Assembly: GCA_000469685.2 (NCBI GenBank)
Contig: LS997567.1
Coordinates: forward strand, 8,139,374-8,203,373
Length of the DNA stretch: 64,000 nucleotides
DNA from: Haemonchus contortus
Taxonomy: Eukaryota; Nematoda; Chromadorea; Rhabditida; Trichostrongylidae
Direction: 5' to 3'
Shown here: positions 47,941 to 59,247 of the stretch, one piece after another
Position numbering within the stretch: the stretch's first letter is position 1
How the letters are laid out: each line of letters begins with the position of its first letter
Notes under the pieces: generated by a model
What the model was told of the DNA's origin: nothing
Database searches by the model: none
What the model saw: only the letters and a program-made list of their open reading frames with translations
Translations under genes and position numbers: made by a program

Positions 47941-48830
47941 ATACGGGGTGCGCCAAAAAATTACTTGCTCGATGTTGCAGAGTTTGACCTATTGATTTAA
48001 TGCAGCGATGAACTATCGATTAGTCGCGAACATGTTAGGCACTTCTTCCTTTATCAAAAACACAAGCTTCGATCCTCAGCTCTTATTCCTTTCGAAATGG
48101 TTGGACCTCATCCTCTCAGACCCGCGGTTATTCAGTTACACCAGATGGGTCGCTGTTCCAAAACCATAGGCATCTTTCATAGTCCACGACCAGTCGCGCG
48201 ACTGGTCGCTCGATCGGTCGAGGAGGCCGCGCTAGTTATGGGTGCCGCCGTGGACGGTCCCGCGCCGCGATCAGTCGAGCGACCAGTCGCTAGCGACCGG
48301 CGACCAGTCGCCAGTCGCTCGTGAGATGGGTCCGCGACCAGTCGCGCGACTGGTCGCGCGACTGGTCGTGGACTATGAAAGATGCCATAGCAAAAATCAG
48401 CAGAAGAACTGTGGACTCCACCATTAAACGGCTCAAGGAGACCGCCCAGGAAGGAAAGAAAAACAACTGCAACTTCCACGAGAAAGGTTAATGTTGTACG
48501 GAATATGGTGCGTCGCAATCGGAAGAGGTCAATGAGGAAAATTGCCAAAAAGCTGATAATAAGTCATAGTTCCGCTCGCCGTATAGTTGAAAAGAAGCTG
48601 GGATTGACATCTTATCGATGCGAAAAGGCGGACCTCCTAACTGCATCCATGTAGAAAAACCGGATCCAGAAGTGCAAGATGCTCCTTCAACGGTTCGCGT
48701 CGGGGCGCTACCGAGACATTGTCTTCTCCGAGCTGTTTACTTTGGAGTCGACCTTCAGCCGTCAAACCGATCGGGTGCTCTGCTGAACAGCTGAAGAAGC
48801 CAACGAAAGAAGAAGAATTCACGGACGGGA
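47941..48830 (+). pseudogene. Tc1/mariner-type transposase relic split by fold-back element E
   Basis: ATG 48097 opens MVGPHPLRPAVIQLHQMGRC SKTI. The fold-back element then intervenes, and AKISRRTVDSTIKRLKE resumes in the same frame. After a frameshift near 48490 it reads RNRKRSMRKIAKKLIISHSS, KLGLTSYRCEKADLLTAS, a stop, RFASGRYRDIVFSELFTLES and FSRQTDRVL. This is the paired helix-turn-helix region and the start of the catalytic domain of an IS630-Tc1-mariner transposase. Only the beginning of the catalytic core survives. GGGGTGCGCCAAAAAATTAC near 47945 may be its left terminus; no matching right end was found. Inactive. Confidence 0.85.
48169..48386. mobile_element. Fold-back element family E, copy 2, inside a transposase gene
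   Basis: 218 bp with ends GGCATCTTTCATAGTCC and GGACTATGAAAGATGCC, closely related to the 11.8 kb copy at the termini. The body is built from repeated CGACCAGTCGC and its inverse GCGACTGGTCG. Flanked by ATA on both sides (48166-48168, 48387-48389). It splits the transposase reading between Ile and Ala codons. Confidence 0.9.
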
Positions 48831-49140
48831 AAAAAGTGGTAAGATGTAATAGAACAAATGCGGTCAAATTCTAGAAGTGGGCGGAGTTGGCACTAAAGTG
48901 TTCGGGGCTTAGATCAAAAATTTTTAGCTCTATTCAGAAACTTTTGGGATGCGGGACAAAAGTGGTAAGATGTAGTAGGAAAAAAAGTTGTCAGATCCCG
49001 CAAGTGGGTAGGATTTGCACTGAAGTGGGCGGGTCTTACATCAAAATTATTAAGTCTCTTAAGATGCGGGAAAAAGGTGTATAGAGGTAGTAGAAGTAAT
49101 GTGGTTCGAAGGCGGACTGAGATCAAAAATTTATACATCT
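48827..49140 (+). repeat. Degenerate tandem repeat, unit about 115 bp
   Basis: Roughly three units, each beginning GGGA(A/C)AAA.GTGGTAAGATG-like sequence and containing AGTGGGCGG and AGATCAAAAATTT blocks. The array directly follows the Tc1/mariner relic. Confidence 0.7.
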
Positions 49141-49159
49141 GTGCTCCACACTAACCCTG

Positions 49160-49395
49160 ACCACATGGGTGCACAACTAGGGGATACCACTGTAAAATGA
49201 TTTGGGGTGGCCAGCCGATGTACAAGTCAGTGCTTTTATCCTCCCAGACGAGTCTTGTACCAATCAACCGACATCGAAGGGATGGAGGACTTGGTTGGCC
49301 AGGACGGATATCGACGACATATCCAGGATTCGAAACCGTGGGCGTGCGTGGAAGATAGTGCGCCACTTCCACTGCAGCGCTTCTTGCAGTGATAG
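49160..49395 (-). mobile_element. tRNA-derived SINE, copy 4
   Basis: Minus strand; contains CAGTGCTTTTATCCTCCCAG, the GATGGAGGACTTGGTTGGCC block and a degraded B box. Confidence 0.8.
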
Positions 49396-49998
49396 TAACT
49401 GGCTTTTCAGTATTCCTCAGGCTGCAATAAAGGACCTAACCATTCGTCATAATGCAGAATACATATTATAGTAATTGAATATACTTCTTTCCCAAGATTT
49501 TCTACTATCTTATTATTTCAATACTCAATCAATACTCGTAAAAGATCCCAGACTATTTGCATTCTCTCGGAGCAACCCGAAACAAACGATGGTTTATGTT
49601 AACTTAATGGAAGCGACAAATCGTCTTTTTCTTACCCAGCTGTGGAAGACATGTGTTGTGGCTATTTATACTTTTTTTACTTCAGCCTACCTCATCTCCG
49701 CATAGCTGCCTGTTACAAATCCCTTCATTTTCTTTAGTCCAAATCTCCTGTGTACGTACAAGTCGTTCCCAACGAAAAGCATACTATAAAGCTCTGACTA
49801 CAAACTAGTTGAAGGTGGTAGTCATGGTAGTACATCGAAAACAGACTTTTCTTATGACTTAATTCTTAACAACTTCCACTGTCTGCACTCTATTAGCGCC
49901 CTTGGAAACGCTACTTTTCCTCGCTATACTCTTTAGCCAAATCAGTAATTGTCACGTTCCTTTCACTAACACAAAGATGACCATAATTACGTTATTTA

Positions 49999-50649
49999 AA
50001 GGCACGGTTCACGATAAAAAAGGTTGCTGAGTTCTCTCTTTAGGAATACTCAGCGTCCCCCATGGGTGGTAGAAAGGACTCTCCCACTCGTACAATCTCG
50101 GCGCTCAGGCACAGTGAAAGCCCTGTTGCTGCCGTAATTGGGTTTAAAGGTCCTCGATCGATGTCACGTTAGACGAGTGTCGAGACAATACAGATTGCAA
50201 CTATTCGTCCTAGGACCCACACACAATCAGCTGATGGCCGAGGGCGATGTTTTTCTCCCATACTTCTTTCTTCTCCATTTTCTTTTTGCTGCCGCGATCC
50301 CTTATTTAATTTCCTACTTCTAGTGGCTGGAAAAGGTGAGCTACTTTTGCTGTTACTAGGGTTTTTTGTTTACTTCTGCTTATACGTGAATGAATTTTTG
50401 CTTACCATAGTCTGTTATTCGCACCAGGACCCTTACGTACGCAGTGAGACACATTGTATAGATCGTCCGGACGCTCCACTCTTCTCCACTCTCGTCTAGC
50501 CATTTTTTAGCGGTTTTTCGAAGACTTTTTTCACTTTTGAAACACCGATTCACGCAGTTTCTTCACCTTCATCGCACTATTTTCGATCTCGTCTTCCATT
50601 TTTCATCATAATCTGGATTACCCAAAATTAACTGAACTGTGCCTTCAAT
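49999..50649 (+). mobile_element. Family C, type 4, full length
   Basis: Starts TTTAAAGGCACGGTTCACGA and ends AACTGAACTGTGCCTTCAA. About 650 bp, longer than other subtypes; the 3' portion matches the fragment at 9.1 kb. Confidence 0.8.
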
Positions 50650-50894
50650 AAAAATGCTTGTTTTATACTCTAAATTGACGTTTTGAATGCATTCTATGCG
50701 TCTACGCTATCACGTTGCACAACACTGCAAAATCATCAAGCGAATCTTCACGAACACTAAAATTACTGAATTCTTTTGTAGCTTAGTCGTTTATTTTGTT
50801 TTGTAACGTTTTCTGAATGGTTTATTCTATGCAATCCTGATTCGTATTCTTCATATTAAATCTTTTTAGAGACCCCAGATACACTCCGTATTGC

Positions 50895-51670
50895 CTCTGC
50901 ATAGTGGTATCCCAGTATCACCTGTCGTCCTATTGATCATCGATTTCCACGAGTGGGCGCTATTAACGTCTAGATTCGTCCCCATAGCTAGTCACATGGT
51001 TTAGTGGATCGCCCTCGCTCGGAGAATACGAGGCAGAACAGTTCTCTCATCCAAAGCTTCGCCAAGAAGTCTTACCGTTGCGCGGGCGGCCGTCCTGGTG
51101 TTCGTTCGAGGGGAGACGAGCGTTAGGAACGATTTCGGGTAATCGATTTGCCGCACGCGACTGTCGCGGACCACTCTATCGCCGTTATTACAGCTCTAGC
51201 GTTCTTCATACAGCTCAATCGATATGTGATCATTATTTTATGCATAATTCTACTATTAGTACTTTTGTTCTTGTATTTCTTATCTACCGCTGCATCCTGC
51301 TACATTCCTTCGCGCGCGACGCCCCTCTCACCGCGACGCGACCATTTCGTTCCTAACGCACCATACCCACGTCTCGAGGGATCCAGTCAGTAACTGCCCT
51401 GGTGCGGCGGAGTCATCACTATGTCGTATAACGTGTCCGACCCACCTGATCTTCGAATTCTTGCAAAAGGCATGCCTGATCTTCTTTCGTTGCCGGAGCT
51501 CGGAAATCCGGATTCCGTTCTGCTCTTGCATGTTCCAGGGAATGTAGGGAAGTCCAAGCATCGTCCTTCTCCCAGTGCGTTTAATGACGCTGACTGTATG
51601 TTCATCCTGCTATCGTATAGTCCAAGTTCCTGAGGAGTACCAAAGCAGGAAGAGCAACAGTGTGGAAAAA
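50895..51670 (-). pseudogene. RTE-type LINE 3' coding end, split by MITE A
   Basis: On the minus strand 51369-51670 gives NGIRISELRQRKKIRHAF, KIRWVGHVIRHSDD and DWIPR. Beyond the MITE, 50895-51110 continues with RTPGRPP and, in broken frames, the conserved C-terminus ending EIDDQ, a stop, DDR and TGA. These are the hallmark C-terminal sequences of nematode RTE reverse transcriptases. Several frameshifts and stops make it inactive. RTE elements typically leave such 5'-truncated 3' ends. Confidence 0.87.
51111..51368 (+). mobile_element. MITE family A, copy 4, inside an RTE fragment
   Basis: 258 bp. It interrupts the RTE LINE 3' end between codons for DWIPR and RTPGRPP on the minus strand. The flanks TTCGTTCGAG and ACGTCTCGAG agree at 7 of 10 positions and are probably a decayed 10-bp duplication. 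Confidence 0.88.
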
Positions 51671-51724
51671 GTGAGCGTGGGCGACCCGACTAGTATATGT
51701 ACTTATATACACATTCTTTAATCT

Positions 51725-51995
51725 AATTCGGCGGTGTCCAGTAACATGTGGGCGCATTATCACGCACACGTGGTCACGGGGTTGAATCCTTGATCGGTAT
51801 CCGCCTTGGCCGACCAAGTCTTCCATCCCTCCGGGGTCGGTTATTGGTGCCAAACTCACCTGAGAGCATAAAAACACTGAACTGTGCATCGACTGGCCAC
51901 CGCAATTCATTGTAAGGACCACGTACGCATTCAATACGCCACTCGATTCTGAATGGAAGTCGCAAGCGGGGGCGCATTCCCAAAAAAAATGTATC
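51725..51995 (+). mobile_element. tRNA-derived SINE, copy 5
   Basis: Plus strand; head with CATGTGGGCGCATTATCACG and decayed B box GGGTTGAATCC, then the TCGACTGGCCACCGCAATTC body. Confidence 0.82.
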
Positions 51996-52830
51996 CTTCG
52001 TTTTTCTATCTTTTAACATACGAGGATTCTACAAATAATAGATTACCAGCAGAACGGGGGCACATGTACTGGTTCTGCTTTAATAACCTTGAGAGATTTC
52101 CATTAATTATTTAAAAGCATGCTGCGATGTCATTTTCACTGTTACATTCCCTTTTCTTCTCTGCCTAACATTTTACATAGCCGAGTTTTCTCACAAGACA
52201 ACGACCAACTAATGAAAATTCCATTCACTCAGTTTTTCGCTACGGTAGGAAGCCTTTCTTCCCGAAACTAAATGGTTTTCTGGTGGCGAAGAATGGTTTG
52301 CAGCGTGGTTCTTGATCAGCTCCTATAATGAAGCGAACAGATGTTTTGTATCGGTTTTTGACAGTTTGTGGACCCCATCCGGATCATCCATCCGGTGTGT
52401 TACACTCTCTGGGACACATTACCCTAGGTTCCGTTGGCGTTGAAAGTGATTCCTTGAATCGAAAATTCGGTTCACGCAGGTTTGACGCGTTCAACAAAAT
52501 CAGAATTACTGCTTAATCTTAATTGGATGCTCTTTTTAATTTGCGCTGAAACTTTACCTTCTTCAACATTCAAATTCTGCTTGTGATCAGAGATTACGGC
52601 AGAACGGTTAGACATGGGGAATCACTTCTGAACGACCATCAAGAGCATAGCTTTCCTTACATGAAATGGCCTGCCTTTGAAACTGTGCCTTTAAAAACAG
52701 AGAACCCCTAATAACTGGTAATGACAAGTCGTATGTTGCCGACAGAATGTTGCATACTTCACATCACCAGAACTTGTAATCGATAAACTTTTACCAGTCA
52801 TCCGACGAAGATCTGGGAAAAGTCAGAATT

Positions 52831-53151
52831 ATGGCATTCCAGCTTTTTTTTGAGTTGCGTGTCATTTTAATATTTAGCGTCTTATTCGTCATCACTACGT
52901 TTCTGTTTTTTTCATATATATTTTCGATTTTTCATGTTCACCCTCAAAATTATCTCAAAAATACTTACAGATATTTTTATATGTTACAACTCCCAGTACC
53001 AATGATTTATGTACTATGTAGTTTCTTCGCACTACTGGTAACAGCCCTTCGATGGGGGAAAACTCTGAAATTCCTGCTTATGAAGCCATTCCAGCTGCTC
53101 ATTGGATCCTTTTTACATATTAATTATTTTCTTAATATTAAATATATCTGA
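52831..53151 (+). other. Hydrophobic open frame, weak membrane-protein candidate
   Basis: A 106-codon frame with two membrane-length hydrophobic stretches, VILIFSVLFVITTFLFFSYI and PMIYVLCSFFALLVTAL. It could be a fragment of a nematode chemoreceptor. However, AT-rich DNA gives hydrophobic frames by chance, and no splice sites, homologous motif or conserved residue supports it. Confidence 0.2.
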
Positions 53152-53576
53152 TTCACTTCATTCAATTTCCTACATGGCCGAGGACTATCCTTAGATTTTA
53201 CTTTTACTATTACTTTACATTTACTTCAACTTTATTTTATGATTAATAATCTTACTTTCTTCTAGTAGCATGAGTAATCACATAGTTTCTCATGTACTGC
53301 CGTGTTTACCGGTAATGAGTCTTTTTCAATGTTTTCTTAGCATAAGTTGAACTGACTAAGCATATTTCTATTAATCGTTGACGATGTTGATTCCCACAGG
53401 GGTGAATCTAACGAATAGAATAAATGAACTCCCCGTGTAGAAGTAGGTCTTGCGACGTGTGAATGTCGACATGCACTCTGCTGTGGATAACTTACATTTT
53501 ATCCCGTTTACTGTTTACTATATACTCTTTACTATACTCGTTGCAAACAGTATCCCAAGTTCCTGAGCATCCCGCA

Positions 53577-53735
53577 TTAAAGGCACCGTTCGCGATGATT
53601 CAATGGGCGGGTATGTCGATGACGTGTCCGCCTCTCATTCGATGTCACGTCAGACAGTCAGACGTGGCGTCGAATGAGAGGCGGGCACGTCATCGACACA
53701 CTCGCCCATTGAATCATCGCGAACGGTGCCTTTAA
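53577..53735. mobile_element. 159-bp hairpin MITE family D, copy 2
   Basis: Same length and sequence plan as the copy at 36.9 kb, with only scattered substitutions. TTAA at both ends. A family C copy starts about 10 bases downstream. Confidence 0.92.
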
Positions 53736-53745
53736 GTGTTTCCAA

Positions 53746-54223
53746 TTTCGAGTTCACGATAGAAATGGTTCCCGAGATTTTTCACTGAGAGAACATGTAA
53801 CCCCAAGAATGGCACAGGGGAGGCTGTCAGATCGGAGAACGACTTAGATAGGGCGTAACAAGGGATTCAAAACTTGCTCAGCTGACATGAACACCTAAAG
53901 GCGGACGAGTTCATACGAAGTTGTAGACTATGTGGAGATTGCATTATTTGCAACGGGACGCACCATTGCACGTAGGCAGCTTACTGTAGCCGCTGTACGC
54001 AATGGCTTACACATTTGGGCAGCTAGTCCAAATACCACTTTCACGCAACTTTCGTCGTCACATTCTCGTCCAACCCCTAATTCTACTACTTTGTGAAGCC
54101 TTATATTGCTCTGAATCCGCCGATGCTCGCGTTTTTTCCGCCACTTTTCACTAGCCTGGGTAAATACCTTCATTATTCGTCTGAAATTAGGTAACTCAAA
54201 ATTATCGTTGAACCGCGCCTTTA
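53746..54223 (+). mobile_element. Family C, type 1
   Basis: Starts near TTCGAGTTCACGATAGAAAT and ends ATCGTTGAACCGCGCCTTTA. Interior has the type 1 blocks. Lies directly beside hairpin family D. Confidence 0.8.
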
Positions 54224-54654
54224 ATTCATAACGATAACGTAAGAATTTCATGATTCATACTACCTCATGACCATAATGGTACAGTCACGACAGTGATTCA
54301 GGGGAATACGGGCGATTTTCTGCAAAAGAAAAGACCCGCTTATTACTTATATGAATTAATATATTATATGAAGTACATTCAATAGAGAGTACGTCCCTGG
54401 AAAATTTAACTAAAAACCTATTTTTCAAGGTATCTTTTAATCATTTTTTGTAATGCATGGAGTTGACTATGAATAAGCCTATTGCTCTAAGCTTTCGCAG
54501 AACGCATTTCTCATTTTGTCTCAGTATTTCCCGGAAACTTGCAGAATTATTAACGAAGGTAATCAGAGTGGCTTTTTTTCTGAGCAAAATGAGAACCTTC
54601 CAGAGCTGAGTCTCTACATAGACGTTACCTCTCTGTATACATTTAGGTTCGTTT

Positions 54655-55165
54655 AGTTCCAGACAGTAAGTCCCATCTTCATGCCCTTACACTTATCGTG
54701 TAGTAAGAGTAAACAATATCTTTTACTGTTTACCGAAGGGCAAAAAACGTCCCGTCCCGAAAAACGGATGGGGCACAATAAGGAACCAGAGATTGTATCG
54801 TGTGACTGCCGCACCACTGGTGGACGAATTTCATGCATGCACTATGCACAAGGGAACCGATGTAGGAAGTCCAAACAACCTATCATGACCCATAACGACA
54901 GTGAAAGGCAGTTCTGGACAGATATGGCATGATGTAGACAGCTCTTTGCCTGATGGGAGCAAGTTGAATCTCGTCCAAAAACCCCTTACATGTCATTTCT
55001 GTCGCGGTGATCTCGTACAACCTCCATTTCCACTACTTTTAAAAGGCTTGAAATAGGCGAATTTTCTCGTTTTCTTCGCCAAAGATGTACTCCTCTATAT
55101 CAACACTTCCGCTTTTCATCCTAAAAGGGGTACCTCAAAATTATCGTAAACTGTGCATTCAAATG
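54655..55165 (+). mobile_element. Family C, type 2
   Basis: Interior GAAGTCCAAACAACCTATCA and AGTGAAAGGCAGTTCTG match the other type 2 copies. Ends ATCGTAAACTGTGCATTCAAA. Confidence 0.75.
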
Positions 55166-55339
55166 CATAAACCAATGCTTTCTCAATTCCATGTGGCAGT
55201 AGAATGTGTGGCACATTCCAAAGGGTGGCTCCCACCGGGCGCTTGTGCAGACCCTGTGCTTGCACATTGCGTAGCACTAGAGTCCAAAACTACAGAACTC
55301 CATGGTTCCATGAGATTTGAAGAACATATTTCTTGATTG

Positions 55340-55580
55340 GGCGGAGGTGGTGCAGTGGAAAGTGGCGCACTTTCTCACACGCATGGTCAGGAGTTCGAAT
55401 CCGGATCGATATCGATAAAAGCACTGACTTGTATATCGGCTGGCCACCGCATTTCATTGTATAGGCCACATACCACTCATTACGCCCCTACGATTCTGAA
55501 TGGAAGTCGAATGCGGGGGTGCATCCCTCAGACGGGATTGATTGACGCCAAAAACTTTATTCTTTATCCTTCATTTCTTG
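55340..55580 (+). mobile_element. tRNA-derived SINE, copy 6
   Basis: Plus strand; A box TGGTGCAGTGG, B box AGTTCGAATCC, internal deletion of about 50 bases relative to copy 1, and end ACTTTATTCTTTATCC. Confidence 0.85.
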
Positions 55581-55654
55581 AATAGGCACCAGTCTGTTTT
55601 AATTTGTAGATGAGGTTTTTCGTATTTTTTTGGTACATTTTACCTGAGCTATGG

Positions 55655-55930
55655 ACTTCCTGGTGAGAGTGGTGTAGTGGCAAATCGCAAACTAACACAC
55701 ATACATAGCCTGGGGATGAAATCGCCCACATCTGCCAAGCAGGAACTCCTCTCCAGGTTCAATTAGTGCTACCAGATTCTACTCGAAGACTGGAAGCGCT
55801 GACATGTAACCACCGCAAATTATTCTGTGGGTCCGTATTCAAAACCCTGCTTCGATCCCAAACGGAAGTTCAATGCGGTGGCGCATCCCAGAGCGGGATT
55901 CATTAGCGTAAAACTTTATCTAATACCCTC
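55655..55930 (+). mobile_element. tRNA-derived SINE, copy 7
   Basis: Plus strand, the most diverged copy, about 75 bases after copy 6. Keeps TGGTGTAGTGGCAA, CACCGCAAATTATT and TGCGGTGGCGCATCCC. Confidence 0.75.
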
Positions 55931-57149
55931 CACTCGACGATGCTCGCCTTCGAGAAAGGGATATGAAAGTGAGAATGTACTACATGCTTTAATAAGTAAG
56001 CAGTAAGCACCGAGTAGAAAAAAGGTCGAGGAAATTATAAAGATTTATGAGAAAACAGTTTGGTAATTAAACTTTCCACCCTGATTTTCTCACTGCAAGG
56101 TGACAGTGCGAAAACTTCAGCAGTGCCATTTTCCTGATTATGATTTTTTCCATCCGAGTTCTTCTAATTATCTCTGGAGACTTTTTCTATGCACCTTTAT
56201 GTCTCCAGCTTATACGGGATGGATCGTGAACCCTCCAGTTTTTCCTCCAGTACCCCCTCATTGACTGCCACTTAAAGCTTGCTGCAAATGTCCAGGGCAC
56301 GACAACCATATACGACATTCATTACGCCCAGTGAATTCCTTAGAGTAATCGCTTTTACCACTCAGTCTTTCGAGTTACTTTGAAGACTTACATCAACAAC
56401 AGTCCAGAAGCAATTGTTTTTTATCTATTGTTCCAGTAATGAATTCTTAACTCACAAGGATCCACTAGTAAGGTGTTAGAATTCAAAATGAAGTGGGATA
56501 GGATGGGGAGCTGCTTTTCACTTGATCTGGGATTCGGCATGGACCTGAGCTTTATGCCTGTGGAACCCGTCCAGTGGTAGGATCCGATTAATTAGCTATT
56601 TTGTTTTGATGTGGTACCGGATTTTCGTAGATGATTTCATTAATTTTGTTAAATTTGAGGAATACCCTCGAAGCGTTTTCGATTTGTCCAAGAGGTGCAT
56701 AAGAACTTATTACTTTTTGAATCACAAAAAAAAAATACCACAGGATGCTTAGATCCAGTCGGAGCACGGGTCGTCCCATCTTTTCGTCGTCCATCTGAAA
56801 TCCAATTTGCCCGAAGAAAAATCGGTGGCGCAGATTTCAGTTGTCCAGTTGGAGAGGGGAATTAATAGGCATTGAGCGTCATTGTATTGGCCCATCTGAG
56901 ATCGTCGGTCTCAGGAATGGCCTTTTAGCCATTTCAGCACGACCTCCTCTGCTTCTATGACTAATTTTCTTCTTTTACTCTAATCTAAGTTGACACTGCC
57001 AAAACTGCCAGACGGCCATAGGGTGCCCTTCATTTTGTACCATATTGTTCAGTTTCTCCTCTTCATCTATCTACATGTAGCTTACTTAAAATTATCCCCT
57101 GCTACAAAGCTTTATGATTACTAGTTATTAATGTTACACAGCAAAAGAA
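55931..57149. other. No supported feature
   Basis: AT-rich sequence between SINE copies with only chance open frames. Confidence 0.5.
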
Positions 57150-57700
57150 TAATGCCTCTGAGCGTCAATCGGCCTGTCCAAGTGATGTGCTCATTCGACT
57201 TCTATTGGGAATCGTAGGGGAGACGGGCATTAGGAACGATCTTGGATAATCGATTTGCCGCACGCGGCTGTCGCCGACCACTCATTCGCCGTTATTACAG
57301 CTCTAGCGTTCCTCTTACACCTCAATCGATAATCATTATTTTATGCATAATTCTACTATTAGTACTCTTGCTCTTGTATTTCTTACCTACTGCTACATCC
57401 TGCTACATTCCTTCGCGCGCGACGCCCCTCTCACCGCGACGCGACCATTTCGTTCCTAACGCACCACACCGGGAATCGTAGTACCGTGTTGAATGCGTAT
57501 GTGGCCTGAACAATGACTTGTGGTAGCCGGTCGATGTGCAAGTATGGGCTTTTACCCTCCCAGACGACTACGGCACCAATTAGCCGACCGCGAAAAGATG
57601 GGAGGCTTGGTTGGCTTAGGCGAATATCGATCCGGGATCCGAACCCGTGACCATGCGTGTGTGATAGTGCGCCACTTGCCACTACATACACCACCGATCC
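57150..57700 (-). mobile_element. tRNA-derived SINE, copy 8, split by MITE A
   Basis: Minus strand, in two parts 57150-57217 and 57482-57700 around the MITE at 57218-57471. B box complement GGATCCGAACCCG near 57636. Confidence 0.83.
57218..57471 (+). mobile_element. MITE family A, copy 5, inside a SINE
   Basis: 254 bp with an exact 10-bp duplication GGAATCGTAG at 57208-57217 and 57472-57481. Inserted into the tRNA-derived SINE of 57150-57700. Confidence 0.92.
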
Positions 57701-58410
57701 GTCAAACAAAATCTCTGCCAAAATTGCATCCAATCATTTTTTGAACTTCGTCCTACCTAAAATCCCAATCCATTCCTCACTCTCACTCCCACCCTCCTCT
57801 TCTCCACTAATGTTTTTTCCTCTCTTCGATTCAGCTACTCTCGCTGTTTTCCGTTCCTCTGCTATTACTTGTAAATCTAATGGTTTTCCTACGACAATAC
57901 GCGGAAAAAGGTTCTATGAAGATAAGAATTGGCGTATGTTTCAATGTTAATTACTTCGCATAATACTGTCGCACATGAGTGCTTGAAAAGGGCAATGACA
58001 TAATGGCGGCAGCGTTTTCTTAGACGCACTTTTCATATCTGCACACGCTCAAAAAGAACTCGTACCCCCATGTTTGAGTCAGAATCGGCTATTCAATAAA
58101 AAAATGAAATTCTAATCATATTGGATTTACCAGTACATACTCCAATTATGCAGTAGTGCTCAAAAGTCCCCGGCCAAATGCTTTTTCAGTCGTAACCTTC
58201 AGTGGTAACACCTTTCATACATGATCTAAAATGTAAGATTTCAATATGTGTAGCATGGGTGTATTGTGAATATTTATCACTATTAATCTGCAATCTAATT
58301 ATGTTTCAGATGTCCTAATGAGCTTGAAACTAAAATCAAGAGAAAGTACAGATGGTGGTCCTTCTGAAATCTCTTTCCTTTTTGCCATGTCTCGAGTGTA
58401 CGGGCGTTAA

Positions 58411-58665
58411 GGGAGACGGGCGTTGGGAACGATTTTGGTAATCGATTTGCCGCACGCGGCTGTCGCGGACCACTCATTCGCCGTTATTACAGCTCTAGCG
58501 TTCCTCTTACACCTCAATCGATATGCGATCATTATTTTATGCATAATTCTACTATTAGTACTTTTGTTCTTGTATTTCTTACCTGCTGCTGCATCCTGCT
58601 ACATTCCTTCGCGCGCGACGCCCCTCTCACCGCGACGCGACTACTTCGCTCTTAACGCATCACCC
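58411..58665 (+). mobile_element. MITE family A, copy 6, inside Tc1-like element I
   Basis: About 255 bp. GTACGGGCGTTAA on the left (58398-58410) and GTACGGGCGTCAA on the right (58666-58678) mark a 10-13 bp duplication. Nested in the non-autonomous Tc1-like copy 58151-59519. Confidence 0.88.
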
Positions 58666-58857
58666 GTACGGGCGTCAATGCTGATCACAGAAGGGAAGAA
58701 AAATGCACATAAGGTGTGAATAACGGCAGACTCAATAACCTGCAACGAACACTTTGCTCTAGTTACGTGGATATTGATTAGAGGGATTTTAATGTCCCGT
58801 GAATGTGTGACACCATAATCCCCTAGTACCCCAACACCCAACCCCATGGGCTTCACC

Positions 58858-59247
58858 GGGTAACGGAACTTTTCCCCGATTGCGGCATTCTCCCTTGCGG
58901 CATGCGGCAAATGTCACTACAATCACCGTACTCACCACGCCCCCCGCCAATCGATATGACGCAACCTATTTTCTTTGGTTGTATTTCTTCTTTATTGGTT
59001 TTGATCGTTTTTTACCTTTCTTTTTCTTGTTTTTTTATGTATATTAGATTTGTTTAATTAGAATGACTCCTCCTATATCAGCGACGATCAAGACCGTATT
59101 AGAACTGAAGGGAGCGGCCAGCCAATTCAAATAAATAAAGGACTCCCTACCTCACAAATTGCGCGCTCCAACCCTCCATCGCAATCCTGCGATACGCGGC
59201 GGGTGCGGTGTGCGCGACGCCGCTTTCGGGGAGAAGATTCCGGACCC
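58858..59247 (+). mobile_element. MITE family G, copy 2, inside Tc1-like element I
   Basis: 390 bp with the same termini as copy 1 and an exact 9-bp duplication GGCTTCACC at 58849-58857 and 59248-59256. The C tract is short here. Mutator-like by duplication length. Confidence 0.9.

Noticed and set aside
48097..48324. Open frame with repeated RPVAR-like residues.
   Set aside because: It reads through the tandem self-inverse units of a fold-back transposon and is not a protein repeat.
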